Assembly (NCBI RefSeq): GCF_000264995.1
Contig: NW_006767433.1
Span: 3,041,521-3,105,520, forward strand
Origin: Punctularia strigosozonata HHB-11173 SS5
Taxonomy: Eukaryota; Basidiomycota; Agaricomycetes; Corticiales; Punctulariaceae
Reading direction: 5' to 3'
Length of the DNA: 64,000 nucleotides
The first letter of the stretch is position 1, and the number at the start of each line of letters is the position of its first letter. Under the pieces are notes generated by a model. It was given only the letters and a program-made list of their open reading frames with translations. It was not told the origin of the DNA and ran no database searches. A program made the translations under genes and the position numbers. Below, piece after piece: positions 1 through 11,300 of the stretch.

Positions 1-364
1 GCCTGGTGTTACTATTTGACATGTATATGGCATCATCATGTATATACTGCAATACATATTGTTTCTATGTATACATGGATGCGCAAGTGAATGTGTGCAC
101 AATGTAATTGGTACATGAGCGGCATGACTGGTATATGTGGCTCATTTGTATTCGGACTGATCCAGGCATTGACACGGATATCCTTCACAGCTGCCCTCCA
201 TCTGCTCAGCCACACCGCTGCCAGCCCAAATGGCACCACACTGATGTGATTGGCTATCAATTCTGGAGGCTGGATGGAATGGGCATGTTAGCCATCCGGA
301 GAACGCAGGTCAACGCCACAGCGGCCACAGCTGGCTGCCACATGAGACCGAACTGGCGGTGTAG

Positions 365-581
365 GTGGACATTCATCATAGCTGCCATTTGTGGTATTAC
401 GGGTGTCATCGTCACCTGGCTTTGTGTTCCGGATATGACTGGCGTTGACCTTGCCGAAGAGGACGCCAAGTTTATGCAATATCTCGCTGACAATGGCTGG
501 GAGGGAGAAGTTGGTGAAGAGGATGACAAAGAACTCATTGTTGAACGAGAAGCAGGGTCTTCCCTCGAGGAGAAGCTTTGA
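365..581 (+). pseudogene. Orphan 3' exon of an MFS transporter (phosphate-permease type)
   Basis: The reading frame from about 365 to the TGA at 579-581 encodes one hydrophobic segment (WTFIIAAICGITGVIVTWL). It is followed by VPDMTGVDLAEEDAKFMQYL and an acidic tail. This arrangement, a last membrane helix, a VPD-TG-DL-EED motif and an acidic cytosolic tail, is what I know from the C-terminus of fungal inorganic-phosphate:H+ symporters of the major facilitator superfamily. A plausible acceptor (gtag) sits at 361-364. I see no other transporter helices in bases 1-364, although introns elsewhere here are only about 50-70 nt. It is therefore either the last exon of a gene entering from the left through a long intron, or a truncated copy. 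The family call is from memory of the motif and is moderate. Confidence 0.45.
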
Positions 582-831
582 TAGACAATCACATAGCATC
601 GGTGCTCCATTTACGCTTCACGTCGAGTGCTCTGTCCTGTTCCCTACGACGCTGAATTTCAGAGTACTTTTTCTTGATAAGATAAGGAGGTCCTGGCGAG
701 ACGCCTGATTGCCACGTGGTCTCTGCTTCCCCAACACAGATTTTCGAGCGTTGCGATCTTTCGCCACTTCGGCTTCAGATACCCTAGGTCGCTGTGACCA
801 TTTTCCCGACTCATTGATACTGTGACTTCAG

Positions 832-3800
832 ATGGGCAAAGCTCAGAAGAAAACTGGAAAGGGTCGTCTCGACAAATACTACAAGCTAGCAAAGTGCGTC
901 TGCACACTACGATCGCCGCTCACCCTGACCCTCTTCAAGAGAGCAAGGCTACCGTGCTCGATCAGCATTCAAGCTCATCCAACTGAACAAGAAATATGGT
1001 TTCTTGGAGTCAGCAAGATGCTGCATAGACTTGTGCGCAGCACCTGGTGGTTGGCTCCAGGTAGCCAGCAAGTACATGCCCGTAAACAGTCTCATCGTCG
1101 GTATGCTCCTCGTTAAGAAATCTCAACCCATGCACGGAATAACTTAACTCAGGTGTTGATTTGGTCCCCATCAAGCCCATCCCTCGGGTTGTCACCTTCG
1201 CTTCAGACATCACTACCCCCCAATGCCGCAACCTCATACGCTCTGAGCTCAAGGATTGGAAGGCAGACGTGGTATTACACGACGGCGCTCCAAACGTCGG
1301 TACGGCATGGGTGCAAGACGCATATTCGCAGTCGGAGCTCGTCCTCATGAGTCTGAAACTCGCCGTGGAATTCCTAATGAAGGGCGGAACCTTCGTCACG
1401 AAGGTCTTCCGTAGCGCCGATTACAACAACCTCATCTGGGTTTTCAGCCAGTTATTCGGCAAGGTGGAGGCAACAAAGCCGCCCTCTTCCCGGTATGTGA
1501 GTAGAGCTTGTCCAACGTGATGTGCTCACGCGTTCTTCAGTAATGTCTCGGCCGAAATTTTCGTTGTCTGCAAAGACTTTCTGGCTCCGAAGCACATCGA
1601 TCCCAAATTTCTCGACCCCCGACATGTCTTCAAGGAGCTTTCAGCTTCTACCACTATAGCTGGGGATAAGGGAAACTCGGCCAACAATGTTCAAGCCAAC
1701 GTCTTCCAGCCGGAAAAGAAACGTCGAAAGCGCGAGGGATATGCTGATGGAGACTACATCCTCTACAAAGTCGCTGGCGCTGCAGATTTCATCAGGACAG
1801 ACGATCCAATCTCGCTTCTCGGAAGTGTAAACAAGATCACCTTCGAGAAAGATGAAGAAAAGGAGTACGCGCCTCCGTCCGCAGTTGTTGGGCAGCTAGC
1901 TGACATATTCAAGGTGGCTGACACTCGATGTTACAACGCCAGATGTGAAAGCAAACTGCGACGATCTGAAGGTTCTCGGGAAAGGCGATTTTAAGACGCT
2001 ACTGAAGTGGAGAGTAGCTCTTCGGCAAGAGGTGCATATGTCGGCCTCCCATATGATATCGAAGATACTCATGGTTTATGTTTCAGATTGGTTTGGACGT
2101 CAAGCAAAGGGTCACAGAGGAAATCACCGAGGTTGCGGAGATCGAGGAAGTGGACGACGAGCAGCAGATTCAAGAGGAGGTATGTGTCCAGCTTCACTTC
2201 AGGTTACTTTCGTATTGAACCGATGCATGTTAGCTGGAGCGTCTTAACGCAGCGTCCGCCGCTCGCACTAAGCGTGAACGTCGAAAAGCCAATGAGACAA
2301 AGCAACGCACCATCCAACGCATGCAACTTCAAATGACTGCCCCCCTCGATATTGGTCTGGAGCAAGCAGATGCTGCATTGGGTTTCGGCCAAGACGATGT
2401 CTTCGACCTCGGTGGAGCGGAGCAGGCCCTGAGAAGGGGATCACGTAGTTATGCTCGTGGCGACTTGGAAGAAGACGACGATGAGGTTGAGCATACGCAC
2501 GGGGTGCAAGGTTCACGCGGTGAGGATGCGATTGAAGAAGATCTAGGCTCTGACGATGACCGAGAGAGGATGGTCAGTGCTATGGAGGCGGAGTTGGACG
2601 GTTTGTACCAGTCCTACCGGCAGAAGTTGTCAGAGAGGGATTCGAAGTTCAAAGTCAAGGAAGCGCGCAAGAAGAACAAGGAGCGCGAGGAAGAATGGGG
2701 CGGTATAGGGAACAGGAACGACGATTCCGACGATTCCGACGACGACGAGATGTCAGAGGAAGGGGGGTGGGACAAGCTGGCGAATACGAAGGAGGAGGAT
2801 GAGAGCAGCGATGAAAGCGACAGCTCCTCAGACGACGAGAGACTAGGCAAGCGGAAACACAGCGTTGCAGAGGCCCGGACGCGGAAGCGGCAAAAGCTTT
2901 TGACGACCCTCGAAGAGCCAGCGCAACCCTCCCGAACGACCCAACTTTGGTTTAGTCAGGACATGTTCGCTGGTGTGGACGGATTGGATGACATGGACGA
3001 GGACGAGCCAGATGAAGATACGCAAATGGGCTCCCTGGCTGACCCCACCCCTGAAGAGCAGTCGGAGGCCGAGGTTAGCGCCCTTCACCCAGCGCTGATT
3101 AATCAATACTGATTTCCACACAGACACCTTCGGACGACGGCGACGATTTTGAGGTCGTACCCCAGGACTCTGATGCTGATGCAGTTATGTGGGACGTGAA
3201 TGACGAGGATCAGGATGAGGCCAAACGAGTGCAGATACGCAGTGAGTTACCCTTCTTATGCATTTAGCAGGGTCGCGTCATGAAGTATACTCTTGCTTTA
3301 GAACATGGCTTGACGACGGCAGAAGCCATGACATTGGCTCAGCAGCTTGTCAACCGGGAGAAGACGAAGACACAGCTAATCAATGACGGCTTCAATCGAT
3401 ATTCACTTAATTCCAAGGAAGACCTCCCTTCGTGGTTCTTGGACGACGAATCCAAGCACTACAAGCCGAATATACCGGTCACGAAAGAGGCCATCCGCGC
3501 GCTCCGAGCGAAGATGCGAGCCCTCGACGCACGTCCTATCAAGAAGGTCGCTGAAGCGAAAGGCCGCAAGAAGCTCAGGGCTGCACAACGCCTAGAGAAA
3601 GCGATGAAAAAGGCTCAGGGAGTCACGGAGGCGTCAGATATGACTGAGAGGGAAAAGGCGCAGCAAATTGAGAAACTCATGCGCAAGGGCTTGTCGAGCG
3701 GAAAGAAGAAGAAAGAGACTAAAGTTGTGGTCGCGAAGGGCTCGCACAAAGGTATCAAGGGCAGGCCGAAAGGTGTCAAGGGTCGCTATGTGATGGTGGA

Positions 3801-3867
3801 CTCGCGTATGAAGAAGGAAGTGCGAGCGAAGAAACGCACGGAGAAGGCGAACAAGAAGCGCAGATAG
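832..3867 (+). CDS. SPB1: Spb1, AdoMet-dependent 27S pre-rRNA 2'-O-methyltransferase
   Basis: Nine exons join in frame: 832-893, 940-1100, 1153-1492, 1541-1864, 1914-2031, 2087-2179, 2234-3073, 3124-3241 and 3302-3867. They give 873 residues; yeast Spb1 is about 841. The N-terminus ([20 protein letters not shown]) and the FtsJ/RrmJ methyltransferase fold follow Spb1 closely: [15 protein letters not shown] loop, [11 protein letters not shown] with the catalytic Asp, [10 protein letters not shown] with the catalytic Lys, then NVSAEIF. A central acidic Ser/Asp/Glu region is followed by the Spb1 C-terminal domain ([43 protein letters not shown]) and a basic nucleolar tail. The family methylates a 25S A-loop guanosine and is needed for 60S assembly. 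The stop lies 85 nt from the convergent SLS1-like stop. Confidence 0.96.
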
Positions 3868-3952
3868 TTATCCACCTGGTAGTTTATCGCCTCGTTCCTC
3901 TCCAATTTTTTTATCGATTACTACTTGGACGTACGAATACTGTTTCTAATGA

Positions 3953-6822
3953 TTACCATACTGCACGCTCTTTGCCGTCGAATTTCGAGGCCATGATACT
4001 GCTTGGACTGCTGTTGGTAGAGGTGTAGTTAACCGAAGTGACTGCGTCACATCTGCGAAGAAGTTCTGTCCAAGCATCGGTTGACTCAACATCAGTACAT
4101 GTTACCTGAATGGTCGGCATGAGCGGCCTTCAAATGGGATTATACAAGGGCGCATACCTCGCATACTGCGAACTTCTGGTTACTTTCGAGGTCGAGGATA
4201 CTTTCACTGACAACCTGCGCCGAGGTGACCGAAGTTTGGTCCCGTTGCAGCTTTCCTTGCCCATCCATATTCACAACGTCCGTGCCTTGACGAACGCTAT
4301 GATTGGCAACGAGAACGTACTTCTGGCCTGCATGAGTAACCTCAACTGGAGGCACGGGGTGCGCTTCCCCTTCTGTAGCGTCGTCCAGGCTGCAACTTTT
4401 ATCAGACCTCAGTCATAAGGATGGAGTTGATCTGCACTCACAAGGCCTTGAGTTTCGCTATGTAATCATGCAACTCTTCCGGCAAGCTCTCGCTCATAAC
4501 AGGGTTCATTTCGGAGGCTGTCAAGCGCATATCCATCGGGCTATGAAGTTCATGTCAGATGGAGAAGTGCAAGAGCAATATACAGACTTACCGATCAGGC
4601 ATCAGCAAGTCAACCGCGGCCATCGAACCCATCCAGCATTGGTAAAGCGGCCCGAGGTCCGAAGAGCGATGAGCATCGGAAACAGGAGTAGGAGGCTCAA
4701 GCTCATCCAGTATTTTTATGTCTTCTGTTAATTGTGATCTGTCGCGCATTTGAGTATCCGTGGTTGATTGCGCGAGTGTAGCTTCGAGCTTGATAATCGG
4801 GATGGAGCGCGGTGTAATCACTTCCTGGTCACCGTTAGCGACTTTGGAAAGAGCGGACGGTGCGGAAGAGCTGGTTAGGGCATGGTAAATGAGCCGATGC
4901 ATGACTTTCTGCTCCGAGGGTGCCGAGTTAATCAACGGCGCAGGAAGACTAGGGACATGAACAGGTCAGCCTGAGGATACATGCAGGACACGTTGTTGTA
5001 CCTTGGAACGAAGACCGGTGTCGGATGGTTCTTGGCTATCCAACGAAGGATGTTAGTAAACGTCCAATAACCCTTGAGAGGCGGGATCAAGCTGCGTGGA
5101 CCCTGAGAAGGCGACGAGAAGAGCAGATGTCCCAAGCTGAAACATAGGATCCGTCAGCGATGACAATTAATGCTATAGGTCACATACGATGCTGTGACAA
5201 CCCTTCCAGACTGGTTGGATTGCATTTGCCCCAAGGTATGGTGCAAGAGCGTTCGGCGTAGATCAGCGAGCTGCCTGCGCATGAGAAAGGTTGACGCAAG
5301 ATCTAATACACCAAGTAATGCGACATACTCGGTCACTGTCAAAATCTTCCCTTGACCTCCAGCTAGTCCGCCACTAGTTGCAACCTCTTCCATTGAGTTC
5401 TGTTCCAGCCATTCCGATAAACGACGTAGCCGGAACACGCTGTTCGAAGTCAACGTCCAGGGCAAGGAGCGCGGTGAAAAGAAAGGATACAAGGAGTAGC
5501 TATTCGGGAACATGGATGTCGGAATGGGGGCAACACTCGGCTTGGGTGCGGGAACATAGGCCAGCAATGGAATGCCGGAATTTTCCTGCGTCTGGAACAA
5601 TGTCAATTATTTACAAGCAGAGAAGGCAGAAGTATAGGACTGACCACACAAGATGCGTGAACTGCGAGGCGCTCCGCGACAGAAAGTCCTTGAGAACTCT
5701 TCGCGTGTATTCGCATCTGAGAAGCTGTATCAGCGAACATCCTCTGCTGAGGGCCTGAGCCGCCGACCTTCCCTCCATTGTCAACGTTTTCGATGAACGC
5801 CGCCGATATTCGTGAGATTCGCTGGACGAGGCTTTCAGGAAGAGGAACTGGCGTCGGGAGATCAAATGTCCCTTCCACGAAGGTCTGAATAGAGTCGCCG
5901 TGAGGACAAGCTACACCGCAGCGAGAGTCACGCACTGTCTTCAGCGCTTGAATGTGAGTAGTCAATGCTCTCATGGACTTGCGCACGCCTTCCACCCGGA
6001 GTGCGAGAGGTGATGTTGATACAGAGATGTGGACATTGAAGTCGATAGACATCTGGAGCAAGTCCGCGCCATCTACGAGCCATGCATGTCAGAGAAGGCA
6101 CCAATCGAGATATCGTTTTCCTCACCCTTTCCCATCATCAGGAACAGTTGTCGTGCGTCAAGTGGGAAGTCTGAAAGAAAGGATCAGGCATGTGGCCTTC
6201 ACGTTGGCAGATTCGTACCTTTGACTTCGACTTCCGTTCTGTCGCGTTTTTGATTCTCGAGTTCCAATAGCGATGGCCAACCCCACTGTCTTTCGATGAT
6301 AGTCTCCGCAAATTCGACCTTCTTCCTCTTCGGGTTGCATAACCAACCCTCCATGCTATACATCTCTACAAACCGATTGAGCTGCGCCTTGCTAAAGGTG
6401 CGGCATAGCAGATCGGCAAGAGCGCTGTATTCCGCGGGATAACCGTCCGAATCCGGATTTGGTAGCTTCTCTGGTTTGAGCCGCTCCAAGTCCTGGAGAG
6501 AAGGGTCCAGGCTGCCTGTGCTGAGCTCGGCTAGCCATCGCTCAAGATTTGTAGGTTCTGAGAAGTCACGACTGGCTAGTTTCGACTCGATCGCCTTCGC
6601 CGTTCTTTTCCTCCTGTTCTTCTTAGTCAGTAGCTCTGGAGAAACGGTCGGTTGCGCAGAGCTACTGCCAGCTGAAGAGGAGCTCTCGGTGGTGACGGTC
6701 GTTGTTGCTGCCTGAGTCAGAAACCGGCGCTGTGCGTCTGTGAGGCGACAAGCATGGCAGAGGAACCGTCCAGCATGTCGCAGCATCGTTGGCGCGGCCC
6801 TGGGCGTCAGTGAAACTGACAT
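3953..6822 (-). CDS. SLS1: Sls1-like mitochondrial inner-membrane translation regulator
   Basis: A multi-exon gene on the minus strand. The start codon is at 6822; an in-frame Met about 12 codons later begins a better mitochondrial presequence (MLRHAGRFLCHACRL). Exons carry, in order: a SALADLLCRTFSKAQLNRFVEMY helical region, an ETIIERQWGWPSLLELE segment, a KH-like stretch (LFLMMGKDGADLLQMSIDFN), and a long C-terminal part with YVPAPKP, GYWTFTNILRWIAKNHPTP and SPMDMRLTASEMNPVMSESL blocks. The last exon starts after an intron at 4111-4161 and ends at TAA 3953-3955. This order resembles the fungal SLS (PF14611) family, which couples mitochondrial transcription and translation at the inner membrane; the assignment is from memory of conserved blocks. 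It is divergent from the DUF423 gene with 170 nt between the starts. Confidence 0.75.
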
Positions 6823-6992
6823 CGTTCGCCCTCGCCGGCTGAAATTTCGGGCCTGAGCTCACGTGACTGGTGCGCGTTATGCTAGTGTGACTCTGAGTCT
6901 GAGCCTCGGTCTCTTGCTCCTCCCGAGGAAGCAACGTGCTTATGTCTAATCCTTCTACGCCTCTCTTACCTTGCCCAGCGGTCAGAGGCAAC

Positions 6993-7591
6993 ATGCTTTC
7001 AAACCCTGCATCCCTCTGGCGCGCTGGCGCACTCATAGCCGCCACCGGTGTCATCACCGGCGCATTCGGCGCACACGGGCTTCGCCGCCGTCCTGGTGTC
7101 ACACAGGATAATATACATGCTTGGGAAACAGCTGCTCACTACTCGGCGAGTCCGCGATGTGGAGCGTATGTCGGACGCAACTCATCGCCGAAACCTCTTC
7201 AGGTGTTCAACGGGCTCGCGTTGATGCTCGTGTCTTTGCATCCTCGATTCGCTTCTCACAGATTCGCCGGACCTGCCATCGCAGCGGGATCAGTGGTATG
7301 CACATAAACAAGCTAGGACACTCAGTTACATGACTTGCCGATTCCAAGGTATTTTCCGGTAGCATCTTCGCTTTGGTCTTGAACCGTGACCGGTAAGCAC
7401 AATGTCCTATTTTGCGCCCTGAGAACCGTCGTCAATGTCTTGTCACTAGGTTCAAATGGCTTGGACCGGTGACGCCAATAGGAGGCTTGGCGATGATTGC
7501 TGGGTAGGCATTGATTCGCGTGCATCGCGACCATTTGCGCCTAACTCCTTTCGTTTTCTCTTTTTATAGCTATGTGGCCCTAGCATTCTAA
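6993..7591 (+). CDS. DUF423/TMEM256-family small membrane protein
   Basis: Five exons (6993-7145, 7203-7295, 7349-7392, 7450-7503, 7570-7591) give 121 residues. The sequence begins with a hydrophobic helix, then the family signature TGVITGAFGAHGLRRR, an AHYSVFNGLALML helix after splicing, a SGSIFALVLNRD motif and a final GLAMIAGYVALAF helix. Length and motif order match DUF423 (PF04241), the TMEM256-like inner-membrane proteins, whose biochemical role is not established. The first intron must begin with GC (7146-7202, gcgagt..cag) to keep the HYS-VFNGL junction in frame. An upstream in-frame ATG at 6936 would add 19 residues; 6993 gives the usual short N-terminus. Confidence 0.85.
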
Positions 7592-8398
7592 CGTGTATGG
7601 TACGATAGTTAGTATATATATCTGAGCGTATGGTGTCTCTATCTGTTTCAATAGGGGAGCTTTCAATTTCGATATATATTGAGATTTTGATATCCTGTGG
7701 TCAAAACGCGCGCCAAATCGAGCGATTTGGGTACGAAACCTCGATATATATCGGTTTTGAAAGCTGTCTAATGTATCGTACTGGCTTGTATGATTGGCGG
7801 AGAACCTATGACATTCGGTCGATATATCTACTCATGGCACATTCTGTCGCGGTATCGGAGCTCCACATTACGTCTAGGAGCTGTTAGTGTCGTGGGCTTG
7901 CGATTTGTATGGTAGATGCGCGTCACGTTTAGGTGACGCCATCCAAGCTTCGTTTCGACTTCCATTGCCAACTCGTGCGCGGGCTCTCGCTGCTATAACT
8001 TATCAGAACCGCCGGGTAGGATCTTTATCAGGGTGTGACCAGTTAGTAGGCGCTTGAGTGGACCCGACGTTTCCATGTCTCTCCATCCCTGCACTGTCCC
8101 TAAGTATGTCGGGGAATTCCAGCAATCCGGCCAGTGCCGCTTCGATGGACGGTGGCCACGCACGCTATTGCTGATGCGCACTGCGCAATGTGTCTCCACG
8201 AATGATGGTTCTCCCGGCTCCTGAATGATAGAGGAGGCGGTTCACGAGCCGAAAGAATATAGATGCCTGATCCACTTCGCTTACCTCCGTTTCCCGCGGC
8301 GGCCTGACGGCGCCTGTTCGCCGTGCATACGTCCTCCTCATAAGACTGGTCTAAATGTCGGGCATTTGGACGGCACTCCTCATCTTGCCACTGCAACG
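7592..8398. other. Intergenic spacer
   Basis: Spacer between the DUF423 gene and the ABC transporter. It holds an AT-rich fold-back sequence (7658-7765, listed separately) and the presumed promoter of the transporter. An ORF that overlaps the transporter start extends upstream to 8225 but adds only non-hydrophobic, non-conserved-looking residues. I see no further gene. Confidence 0.6.
7658..7765. repeat. Imperfect inverted repeat (fold-back), arms about 31-33 nt
   Basis: The left arm at 7658-7690 starts AGCTTTCAA and carries CGATATATAT. The right arm, read on the opposite strand from 7765 back to 7733, has the same start and the same core. About 25 of the first 31 positions pair. The loop of about 42 nt itself contains a small palindrome around AATCGAGCGATT. 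It could form a hairpin in DNA or RNA, or be a tiny fold-back/MITE relic. I see no clear target-site duplication. Confidence 0.55.
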
Positions 8399-11300
8399 AT
8401 GCTTGTGGATACCACGGCTCTTATCATTCTGCCCTCCGTCATAGGTCTCCTTTCTGTGGGACATCTGACTTATACGAAGCTGCTACCTTACGACTCAGCT
8501 GCAGCTGGACAATCGCAGACTGGGAATGTCGACAGGCTGGCCAGGCGGGATTTAGCGGATGTCAGCCAAGAAGACGTGGGGTATAAAAAAACGAAGACGA
8601 CCAGTGTCCTGCGCGCCCTCCGGCTCCTCGCCAGTCTTGTTCTACTGCTTCTAGCAGCTTTGCAGGTGCTCCAGGGTGGAAGTCCGGGGGCGTGGCCCTT
8701 TGTAGCATTCGCATTCTACGTACGCTTGCAAAACTTCGGGTTCTTCGTATAACTGTTTACATTGATCACTTCCAGGCTTACGCTACATGGCTTTGCCTAG
8801 CATCCATGCGCGGTAGCCAGCCGTGGAAGCACACCGCAGATACGCATGTGTTCTGCCTGTTCTTCGCATGTTTCCTGCTCGACTTCTACTCGGTGGTCTA
8901 TCCTCTCGCTCTTGTCGATGGCCGTACACCAACCTGGCCGGCCGTTCTGCACTGCATCAGCACGTTGGTAGGGGGCGTCGTGATTCCTCTGTGTTTACCT
9001 GGTGCACCGTCATCGGTGAGCGGAGTCTTCAAGTTGATGACCCGGCTGGCTGAAATCCGCGTGTAGGATCCCCGCAAATCCGCCTCTTGGTTCTCATACC
9101 TGACTTGGGGATTCTTGGACCCTATGGTGGTACATGCTACTCGCCATCGGCAGGTTCCAGACGAGAAGCTCTTACCTCTAGAAGAGAGGGATGATGTAGA
9201 ATTTTTGGCTGAACGCTATTTCAAGGTACGTTAATCTCTGCATCCCCGCAGCTAGGACCTACCCGTTGATAACAGAGAATGGATCGCACGAAACCCGCGG
9301 AGAGCTGGGACATCGCCTGGAACTTGATTTCCGTGTTCAGTAAGTTAACTATGGTGTATGCAGCATAACGACCGCCGATGACACCCTTGTCTAGAGTGGG
9401 ATTTCGTCGCTATGTTCCTCAATGGAATAGGCAACGTTAGTGGCATGCGCTCGTTCATGACACCGGAAATAGGCTCACTCGTACCTTCAAGACTCTAGCG
9501 ACCTTCATTGCACCCATTGGTATCCAGCAATTGTTGTTGTGAGTTTTTTTGCCGGTGTAACGTCGTATACAATATTGACCGCAATTCAGGTATCTAGAAG
9601 GGGGTGGCCATGAGTCACCCATTCGACCATGGGTTTGGGTTGTATGGATAGGCATATCTCCCATGCTTCGGTCACTCTTCGGCGAGTGGTACGTTCAGAA
9701 CTCCGCCCGTACCCTCGTTAGAGCAGAAGCCATTGTCGTTCGGTTGGTCTTCGAGCATGTCTTACGCATGCGAGCAAGCATGTCTACATCTGGGCGGTCC
9801 GAGGTTGTGATGCCGAAAACAAAATCATCGGACATGACAAGGCAAAGAATGGGCATGATAAACAACTTGGTCACGGGTGACGCTGCCGCAATCACAAAAG
9901 GCGTCGACTGGGTCCAATGCGGTAAGTTGCAATATAGTACCTTTGCCTTGCTTGTCCTCAACACATATTCGACAGTTATGGCCATCACGCAGGTGATTGG
10001 CAGCACAGTGTACCTTTATCTCATCCTCGGTTGGAGGTAACGCGCAGGCACCTTGTAGCGCTGCAAAAATCCCGGCTGATTGTATACACCAAGCTCCCTT
10101 GTAGGAACCGCGGTCTTAGTTGTCAGCTTACCGGTGCCGATTTGGGTTGCCAAAATGCGGCTGAGCGCACAACGGCGCAAGATGGAGGCTGTGAATCTTT
10201 CAAAAGATAGCTCACCGTAACGTCCGTGCTGACTGCTATGTCAACGCCCCCTAGTCTGATCACCGTGTACAAAACGCCACAAGAAGTATGTTCGAACATT
10301 ATCTTCTTCTAACCTGTTGTTGACAAAGACCGCACCTTTCTCCAGTCCTCAACGTCTTGAGGACAATCAAGTTGTTCGCATGGGAAGAGAAGGCGCTGAA
10401 TAAGCTCTTCAAGTTTCGAAACGATGAAATTGCCCGAATCCGCCACAATGGGATATTGGAACTCATCGCGTATAACGCGAACAATGTGAGTTCGCTCGAC
10501 ACGGAATATTGTTCTGCGCTCACCGGGCTGCAGATACTTCCTCTGTGTAACCTCCTTGTTACGTTCGGAACCTACGTGAGTCAAATTTGAAAGATGTATC
10601 AGAGAAAACTCAATCAGGCCGTCAAATACAGACCCTGATAATGAAGGGGGAGCTTACATCTTCGCGAGTTTTTACCGCAATCTCCATTTTCTCCATCTTG
10701 CAAGCCAAGTTGAATCAGACGGCTTTCTTATTGCCATCGATGATCAATGGTGCGGTTTCTTGATGATATTGCTCGCGGATTCTGACGCCATCACAGCCAA
10801 AGTGTCCTTAGATCGTCTCACGCGCTTTATGAAGGAAGTAAGGGAAATTAATTCGCAACTGTGACCATGATGACTGATTGTCGAGTAGACTCGGTCTATT
10901 CCTGGGAAAGTATTTCAAGCAACTTCCGAGACAATCCCTTCAGACATAGGCGTCCAATCCACCTACTTCACCTGGCATGAGATGTCCTCATCAGAGGTCC
11001 AGACGGATGCTCGCGAGTTCAAACTTACCGTGGAGGGAACCATTCGCATCCGCGCGAAAGCTATGACAGCAATCGTTGGTCCAACAGGCAGCGGCAAGAC
11101 ATCGTTTTTAATGGCGTGCGTGTTTTGATTTCCTTCTTTTGTCCTCGTTAACGGTCGTTGTTTCTGACAGTCTTCTCGGTGAGCTTGGGTCCGCCATAGA
11201 AAGGCGCCAATCTGATCGGTATAGGGGAGATGTATTGTCATCCGTTGGGTACAGACTCCTGGTACAACCTTCCCTTGGAATATGGCGTGGCATATGCTAC

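Noticed and set aside
8225-8398. N-terminal extension of the ABC transporter from an upstream ATG
   Set aside because: The added residues are charged and Cys/Pro-rich, unlike the hydrophobic start of TMD0; the Met at 8399 is preferred.
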